NCBI RefSeq assembly: GCF_013343295.1
Contig: NZ_CP049074.1
Coordinates: 1,903,501-1,967,500, forward strand
DNA: 64,000 nucleotides
Origin: Metallosphaera tengchongensis
Lineage (GTDB): Archaea; Thermoproteota; Thermoprotei_A; Sulfolobales; Sulfolobaceae
Direction: 5' to 3'
The stretch's first letter is position 1, and the number at the start of each line of letters is the position of its first letter. The position numbers were made by a program, and so were the translations under genes. This document shows positions 58,554-64,000 of the stretch, one piece after another. The notes below the pieces were generated by a model. The model was not told the origin of the DNA. It was given only the letters and a program-made list of their open reading frames with translations, and ran no database searches.

Positions 58554-60200
58554 ATGTCTGTGTCTATCGTTGAGATTTTTTCTCATCTTGTTAAAATAAT
58601 TGAAAAAGAAAACTACCTAGAGTTAAGCTTCGAAGGAAGTTATCCAGATCTAGTATATACAATAGTTAATATCTTATATGAGTTGGATGCGCTGAGGATC
58701 TATAAGCAGAACGAAAAATACTCTCTAGAATTTTATGAGGAAGTTTCGACCCCCCATGAAGCATTAAACCTTTCCAATGGAAATGTAAAACAAGGTTTAC
58801 ATATGTTTTTTATAACAAGGCCAATAATTTATGAAGGAAATAGTATTGAAGAAAAAAATAGTATTGAAGAAAAAAATAGTATTGAAGAAAAAAATAGTAT
58901 TGAAATAGGTAGCGGATCTCCTAAATTCTTTCAAGTTTCGAACAAGGAGAATAAATATCTCTTTCCTTCTCCCACCTTAGAATATGAGAATGAGATCCTA
59001 AAGGAGATTTCTTATTACATTAGGACTTTAGCACCTGAGTTGTTTTACTACACAAATTACCTTATAGGCAACATGGCCTTTATTACAAATAGTAACAAGG
59101 ATTCTCCATTACTCTTCAAAGATGTTTTAGGTATAGGTGGTGAAGAAGGTAGCACAAGAAATGAGGAGAAGACTTGGGTTGAAGATCTAATAGACTATAT
59201 TAAACATAAACAAGATAAAGAATTTGATCACGCGAAGTTGATCTCAGTCTTTTTACTCCTTATAATGTATAAGCATTTCCTTTTAACTAAAATCTTCGAA
59301 GGGACTAACCTAAGCGATAAAGGGAAGGACTTTTTTGATAAAGCTACTGAATTATATACATCGATATGCTCGAGCTGTTCATCTGAAAAAGATATACTTC
59401 ACTTAATTAATAGTTCTTTAGCTGATTACGCGTTTGGCGACACAGATAGTTCTAAAGAAATTATGTTTCTGCTTTTCTTACAGCCTGGGGCCGAAAATTT
59501 ACTAGAGAGCTTTTCGTACACAGTACAAGTATTTAAGAAAGAGTTAGACTCTCGTAACTATGGTAACCGTGATAGAAAATATAATGTGTACATAGTGAAG
59601 GATGAAAGAACGCCTTCAGAATTAATTGATAAAATGAAGCAAAAAATGAGTACCATGCCAGGTATAGATGTGGAAGACGTAGAATATAGAGATTTAGAGA
59701 GTAAATTAAAAGGAAACCAAGAAAGGCCAGTTATATACATAATGGTAAGAGACTATAATAAACAGAAATTTGTAAATTTTATTAAGAATTTTATAAAAGA
59801 CTTTCCAGAGAATGAAAGGGACACGTTAGGAAAAAAGGTAAGGTTTGTATACGTACCCGAAAAGGTCATAACTAGAGAAAGGACTAAAGAGCATAAAGGG
59901 AGGGTTGCAGAACAAATCCCATATTCAGATTTTATAAAGAATCTTGCCGATAAAATATCAAACATAAACTGCGATGGGTCTGAAAGTTTAATAGTTAAAC
60001 TAGCTGATCAAAATAAGGAAATACTATTTGATAAGCTGCAAGTAATAAGGTTTTATAAGGCACGTTTACGAGAGAGGGAAAGAATAATAGTGACCTTTAG
60101 TGGTCTATCAGCGGGCATCCAATCTACGATTTCGCTCTTACATTATCTTCCTGACAATGAAGATCAAGTTATATTTTTGGACCTTGAGGACTCAAGATAA
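58554..60200 (+). CDS. Unknown protein of the type III operon, apparently truncated in a PP-loop/CARF-like domain
   Basis: About 548 residues from ATG 58554, 5 bp after the previous stop. The N-terminal part could be a winged helix (VEIFSHLVKIIEKENYLELS). A low-complexity stretch of NSIEEK repeats (residues about 96-117) follows, then a helical middle and a mixed C-terminal half (YNVYIVKDERTPSELIDKMK). The end reads RERIIVTFSGLSAGIQSTIS then LLHYLPDNEDQVIFLDLEDS and stops. This looks like the first strand-loop-helix-strand of a PP-loop (S-G-x-QST) or CARF Rossmann domain, cut after about 35 residues. A broken tnpB begins within 150 bp, so truncation by insertion is likely. Confidence 0.62.
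   Translation: MSVSIVEIFSHLVKIIEKENYLELSFEGSYPDLVYTIVNILYELDALRIYKQNEKYSLEFYEEVSTPHEALNLSNGNVKQGLHMFFITRPIIYEGNSIEEKNSIEEKNSIEEKNSIEIGSGSPKFFQVSNKENKYLFPSPTLEYENEILKEISYYIRTLAPELFYYTNYLIGNMAFITNSNKDSPLLFKDVLGIGGEEGSTRNEEKTWVEDLIDYIKHKQDKEFDHAKLISVFLLLIMYKHFLLTKIFEGTNLSDKGKDFFDKATELYTSICSSCSSEKDILHLINSSLADYAFGDTDSSKEIMFLLFLQPGAENLLESFSYTVQVFKKELDSRNYGNRDRKYNVYIVKDERTPSELIDKMKQKMSTMPGIDVEDVEYRDLESKLKGNQERPVIYIMVRDYNKQKFVNFIKNFIKDFPENERDTLGKKVRFVYVPEKVITRERTKEHKGRVAEQIPYSDFIKNLADKISNINCDGSESLIVKLADQNKEILFDKLQVIRFYKARLRERERIIVTFSGLSAGIQSTISLLHYLPDNEDQVIFLDLEDSR
58839..58904 (+). repeat. 18-bp tandem repeat within the last type III gene
   Basis: The unit AATAGTATTGAAGAAAAA occurs three times (58839-58856, 58857-58874, 58875-58892) and a fourth time for 12 bases. 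It encodes repeated NSIEEK. The copies are identical, so the expansion is recent or a slipped-strand variant, and length may differ between strains. Confidence 0.9.
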
Positions 60201-60345
60201 GTATTGATGAGCCCCACTGTGCTAATGATTAAGGCGTCCATTTAAAGGCGGTTACGAGCTAACCTCCTTTCCTTATGGGTTCTCCACGTCGTTTCGGAGT
60301 CACATCTATGAGGGGCCGTCTAGAGGGAAGAGGGCCCCTCCCCTA
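60201..60345. other. Right end of the tnpB remnant with hairpin
   Basis: Between the type III gene and the tnpB remnant. GAGGGGCC (60310-60317) and GGCCCCTC (60333-60340) form a perfect 8-bp stem with a 15-nt loop. It lies just beyond the tnpB 3' end on the minus strand. IS200/IS605 elements carry such a subterminal hairpin at the right end, and TnpB guide RNAs map there too. Confidence 0.45.
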
Positions 60346-61260
60346 CTAGTTCATGATTGCGATGACGTCACGGTTCTCATGACCGCGGGGACTGTGGAGG
60401 TACCCATGGGCTGCTTCATCCATCTTTCTCCCGCATTTTGGACTTGAGGTGAAGGAGCAGTACGGGTCGACGTAGACTACCCCGAGACCGTGTTTTTAAG
60501 CTTGCGGTCCAGTCCAGAACTAGGGCCTACGGTACTGCATAAGATAAAGTCTATCCCTAAACTGTGCTGGTAACCTCTTCACCCTCTTTATGAGGTTGTT
60601 CGGGTCTTCGAGGAAGATGGCTAAGGGGTTGAGCGAACTGGCTATCTCAACTACCCACTTCCCTACCTTCCTAACTGAGTCCTCCAACACGTTCCTAGCC
60701 TTCCTATGATATGACCTTATCCTGTTTAAGACCGTGTCGTTCTCATTCCACCTCTTCTAATACTCCTGAGAGGACTAAGCTAGTGACCTGTAGTGGTGCC
60801 CCCCTATATGAGTCGGTGTCCTGACGTATTGTTTATCGTCTTTACCTACTACGACCTTAGCCATAGAAACGTAAAATGCGACGCCGTCCTTAACCTCTGA
60901 TCCCTTCCGTTCCTTATGGAGGGTAACCTTTAGGTAAGCTTCACCCTTCCTAAACAATAACCTAACCTCCCTTAGTTCCTAGTCCGTGTACTCTGGTAGG
61001 TTCCTAGGGTATCCCTGGATCGTTAACTTACGGACTCCTGCTACCCTCGCGCTCCTCCTGCTGAAGTCGCCTGAGTACGGCCGTACTGGCGTTAACCAGA
61101 GAGACACGTTGCCTACGCTCGAGTACCTACCGCTTTTATGGTCGTTCAACCACAACTTGTACTTTGCGGTGGCATCCTGTAGCAGTCTATGGCAACCTTT
61201 GACGGCAGATTAAACTTCTGCCTTAGAGTCTCGTAAGTCCCTTGCGTCTTTCAACAACCA
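60346..61260 (-). pseudogene. tnpB: Broken IS605-family tnpB
   Basis: The minus strand encodes recognisable TnpB pieces in order, interrupted by stops and frame changes. They are KYKLWLNDHKSGRYSSVGNV (about 61100-61175), FRKGEAYLKVTLHKER with VAFYVSMAKVVVGKDDKQYV (60775-60960), then NRIRSYHRKARNVLEDSVRK, KVGKWVVEIASSLN, AIFLEDPNNLIKRVKRLP and RDRLYLMQYRRP (about 60480-60750). The last is [20 protein letters not shown] (about 60421-60480), part of the zinc-finger region, then [12 protein letters not shown] at the C-terminus. TnpB is an RNA-guided nuclease of IS605 elements. Several stops make it non-functional. No tnpA partner is seen. Confidence 0.75.
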
Positions 61261-62183
61261 GTTTGGCCTATTTTCCCTTAGCTGTTCAAGGATATGACAT
61301 GGATCTTTTTCATACCTTTCAATTAGGCTGAGCAGAGCGGAGGTAAGGGAAACCTTGAAACTGCGACCCTGGTTTCGGTTCCACTCCTATTACCCTCTCT
61401 GCCCATGGATATTGGTATAGAGGAAATGGGGTTCTATACCCTCTCTAATCCCCACCCTAGTGGGCGAGCCTTCCCCTACTTTTTAGACTTAATAGCCCCA
61501 CTAAAACTACTGACGACGGCCAGGTAACGGCAGACCGTCCCTTCCCCTCTTTAACCCTATGAGTAGCAGTAGGCCTCCCCGGAGTTTTCGTTTAACCAGC
61601 ACGCGTTGAGCATCACGTAAAGGGCGTAACGAGGAGGTACCCACATCACCTCCTCACCGCCCTTAAACCCCAGCGTCGCGGCGTCCTCAGAGGGTTAATG
61701 TCCCTTAGAACACGATTGTCCATCCTCTCAGCCTTAGCCTCACTTAGGATCTGTAACAGTGGGTCACCATACGTTCCAGCTAAGTTTTTTAGCGGTGATC
61801 TCTTGCACATCTACCCGCTGGTAGCCTTTCACCTCCTTCGCGCAGAACTCGTCAGAGCACATTATCTTTACAGGTAAGGTTAGGGAAGGGAAAGGTAATA
61901 CTTATTACTGTTTGACAAGTCCTCGAGATGTGCAGGCCTCCACTCAACGACTTTCCCCCTTCTTTCTGGTAGGTCACCGGCAACTTCACCTCCCACATCT
62001 CGGTATTACCTCCACTACTCTACCTATTAGGATATCCAAATATTAAAGTAGTATCTATTAAAGTAGTATCGCCGTAGTCGACTTAGACGTTGGCGCCCAC
62101 TATTTCTAATCATCTTGATGCCTCGTCTTGGAGACTTGGGCAAGGGCTTGCGAAGGTCCCGGGTCTAAGGAGGCGACCGACTC
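61261..62183. other. Gene-free stretch with possible decayed frames
   Basis: About 920 bases without an intact gene. On the minus strand, pieces such as MWEVKLPVTYQKEGGKSLSG (about 61940-62000) and EEVMWVPPRYALYVMLNACW (about 61600-61660) look coding but run into stops, so another dead gene is likely; I cannot identify it. A 15-bp tandem repeat stands at 62041-62070. Confidence 0.35.
62041..62070. repeat. 15-bp perfect tandem duplication
   Basis: TATTAAAGTAGTATC occurs twice back to back (62041-62055, 62056-62070). It lies in the gap upstream of no gene start on the plus strand and downstream of the HExxH gene on the minus strand. It may be a replication slip. Confidence 0.85.
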
Positions 62184-63236
62184 TCATTGGCAACTAACCC
62201 ACACTTCCTTCAGGTCCTTCACCCTAGGTGGGGCTTTTACATCTAGATTTAAGTAGACGTTATCTTCGGTGTCGTAGCTAACGTGGAAGTGATCATGGTC
62301 ATGATAGTTAAAGCCTATATTTACCCCTATCCAAGGTAGGCTTATTACGCTAAACCGATCATCTGCCTTGTGGATATCAATTGACCCCAGTATCCGGTTC
62401 TTAGACCCTAAATAATTGTAAAATCTAGAGTAACAGGGTAACCTTGAGTGCGTCAGGAGTATGGACTCCACAGAGAGTTCAAGGGCGAAAAGCGTCGAGA
62501 GGTCATGGAGTAGTATAAACTTTCTCTTTATCCTATCGAATAGGTTGTAGACCAAAGGCATGAGGTAAGGGCGTATAGCTAAGTTGACTGTTGGCTGAAT
62601 TGCCAAGTTAAGAGGTGGCTGGACCGCCCAGTCTTCGAACCTTCTCCCCCTTATCAAGTCTATGGTCCTCACTATCTGGTATGCAGTCGCTCTAGCCTCG
62701 GCATCACACCTGTCTGAAGATCCGCAACCTTCAGCCCAGTGAAACCTCTCGTGAAGCATTATAGAGCTAGTGATAACGTACCTTACCGCCTTCTTTACGT
62801 TATTTAGTAACCTGTCCCACCGATATTTATCTTTTATTAATCCTGCCACTACTTCCTTAGTAAAAGCCCTACTCATGTCCGCCAATGTCAAGAGCACGAT
62901 GGAGTTAGTAAGGCCGTCAATGTATTCATTTATCCTGTCAATGTTGTAAAAGATGTACCCAGCGTGCTCTCGTTCACTACAGCAAAAGATAGCCAGTCTC
63001 TCTAGGCACGCCTGACTGGGGTAATATATCGGGGACCTCCTCGCAGCCTCGATCACGTTCCTAAGCGTCCCTTGGACATCTAAGTCCAGGAAGTTCCTCT
63101 CATAAAAGGCTGCCTCTATCCTGCGTATGTTTATACCTGACCAGTCGTATACATCCTCCCACCTTACGCTCTCACTCACGTATTCAGAACAGTTGATATT
63201 ACATCTGCCACACTCGTTACCTTGCATGTTTATCAC
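62184..63236 (-). CDS. Unknown protein with HExxH motif
   Basis: About 350 residues from GTG 63236 (an ATG lies three codons later). The N-terminus has a Cys cluster (CGRCNINC, and CSEREHAG near residue 90). Near residue 160 is SIMLHERFHWAEGCG, matching the zinc-protease HExxH pattern, and 20 residues on AEARATAYQIVRTI could give the third metal ligand. The C-terminal part has a His-rich segment (GFNYHDHDHFHVSYDTEDNV). No membrane segment is clear. A TATA-like TTAAAAG (about 63259-63265) precedes it. It might be a metallopeptidase, but the family is unknown and the motif could be chance. Confidence 0.6.
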   Translation of the reverse strand: MINMQGNECGRCNINCSEYVSESVRWEDVYDWSGINIRRIEAAFYERNFLDLDVQGTLRNVIEAARRSPIYYPSQACLERLAIFCCSEREHAGYIFYNIDRINEYIDGLTNSIVLLTLADMSRAFTKEVVAGLIKDKYRWDRLLNNVKKAVRYVITSSIMLHERFHWAEGCGSSDRCDAEARATAYQIVRTIDLIRGRRFEDWAVQPPLNLAIQPTVNLAIRPYLMPLVYNLFDRIKRKFILLHDLSTLFALELSVESILLTHSRLPCYSRFYNYLGSKNRILGSIDIHKADDRFSVISLPWIGVNIGFNYHDHDHFHVSYDTEDNVYLNLDVKAPPRVKDLKEVWVSCQ

Positions 63237-64000
63237 AATGGTTAATTTCTTGGGGGACTTTTAACCCTTTCTTTAGCGTCAAATCTCTAGTGTCAAATCC
63301 AAGAGACCCTTTCTTATGAGGTCACGGACCCGTGAAATCCCCAGATCATCCGGGGGTCGTCTCTCGTCTCGTGATGAGAAGATGACCAGCCCTCACACCT
63401 CGGAGGGGACCGCTTTGACCTTCACTCCGACCCTCAAGTCGGGGACCGGATCCTGCCCCAATACACCTTTTGGCTGAGACCTCACGTCCGCTAAGGGCTG
63501 AGGCTTGCTGTGTAGCTGGACCTTTCGTCCGTCAGAGGGGCCAGTGTCGCGGGGTGGTTCAAGGTGACAAAGTTGGTCTAAACCGTAAAGGGTCAGGTTT
63601 CCTGGTACTCTTCACCCACTCGCCTTAGGGGTCTACACGTCCACGTAGCTCTGACGGTGACAGGTCCAGGACCGGGAGAGCGCCTTTAACCGATAAAACT
63701 TAGGCAGGCTATTCTCACGTTGACTCGTGGCGGAGTTGATCAACGTCTGGCGAGGGACTTAGTACCCGTGCGAGGAGAGCTAAGACGCGAGCTAACTACT
63801 CGGACTGGAGCTCCGCACTGGTCCAGCCAGATACGCGATGAAGAGGTGGAGACACCCCAGCAGGGTGAGGGGGCTAACGTGACAGTGGTAGATCAGCAGT
63901 AAAGGGCTGCTCGAGATGACCAGGTTTGCAGCATGGTACTCTCGGGACCTACGAGGAAAGCTCGAGGTTGAGCGGAGACCCCTAGACCGAGCAGACCTCC
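63237..64000. other. Gene-free right end of the window
   Basis: About 760 bases with no frame of natural composition on either strand. No repeats, RNA genes or hairpins were recognised. The text is GC-rich like the background of the chromosome. Confidence 0.35.

Noticed and set aside
1-64000. tRNA or rRNA genes
   Set aside because: I looked for the conserved T-arm and anticodon patterns and saw none; a dedicated scan could still find an intron-containing tRNA.

Overview
The window looks like a chromosome segment of a thermoacidophilic crenarchaeon of the order Sulfolobales. The signs are a 24-nt CRISPR repeat ending in GAGTTGAAAG, a type I-A cas set with Csa1, Csa3 and Csa5, crenarchaeal HerA/NurA proteins, and many starts placed about 26 bp behind a TATA-like box, as in leaderless transcripts. 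Most genes are fairly GC-rich with AGG/AGA arginine codons. I cannot name the species; the base composition would suit a Metallosphaera- or Sulfodiicoccus-like organism.

Layout. 0-5.5 kb: ordinary genes (small membrane proteins, a Cys-rich hypothetical, a ParA-like ATPase, an MFS transporter) separated by long stretches with no gene. 5.6-8.3 kb: a HerA/NurA helicase-nuclease pair. 8.6-17.6 kb: the type I-A interference module (cas6 on the minus strand; csa3, csa5, cas7, cas5, cas3', cas3'', cas8a2 and a small unknown gene on the plus strand), then a CARF-PIN fusion protein. 17.9 kb: two copies of an unrelated 24-nt repeat, apparently a relic mini-array. 18.1-25.4 kb: CRISPR array 1 (114 repeats by hand count, transcribed on the minus strand). 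25.9-29.1 kb: the adaptation genes csa1, cas1, cas2 and cas4. 30-35.6 kb: a membrane-anchored Ser/Thr protein kinase, a VapBC pair and a second Csa3. 36.3-46.5 kb: CRISPR array 2 (160 repeats, same repeat, plus strand). The two leaders face outward on either side of the adaptation region and share a promoter-like block directly against the first repeat. 47.8-49.5 kb: poorly recognised genes. 49.9-60.2 kb: a markedly AT-rich island with a divergent type III CRISPR effector: three Cas7-like RAMPs, a Csx10/Cas5-like protein, an HD-less Cas10 with GGDE in place of GGDD, and several unrecognised proteins. Its last gene appears cut short beside a broken IS605-type tnpB. 62.2-63.2 kb: an unknown protein with a HERFH (HExxH) motif.

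How it fits together. Cas1, Cas2, Cas4 and Csa1 would add spacers at the two outward-facing leaders. Cas6 would cut transcripts of both arrays, which share one repeat. The resulting crRNAs would load the I-A Cascade (Csa5, Cas7, Cas5, Cas8a2) that recruits Cas3'/Cas3'', and probably also the type III complex. The two Csa3 proteins (CARF plus winged helix) and the CARF-PIN protein are candidate cyclic-oligoadenylate-responsive regulators or effectors, and the type III Cas10 is the only candidate source of that signal visible here. The most novel part is the AT-rich type III island with its unrecognised 225-, 60-, 428- and 549-residue proteins.
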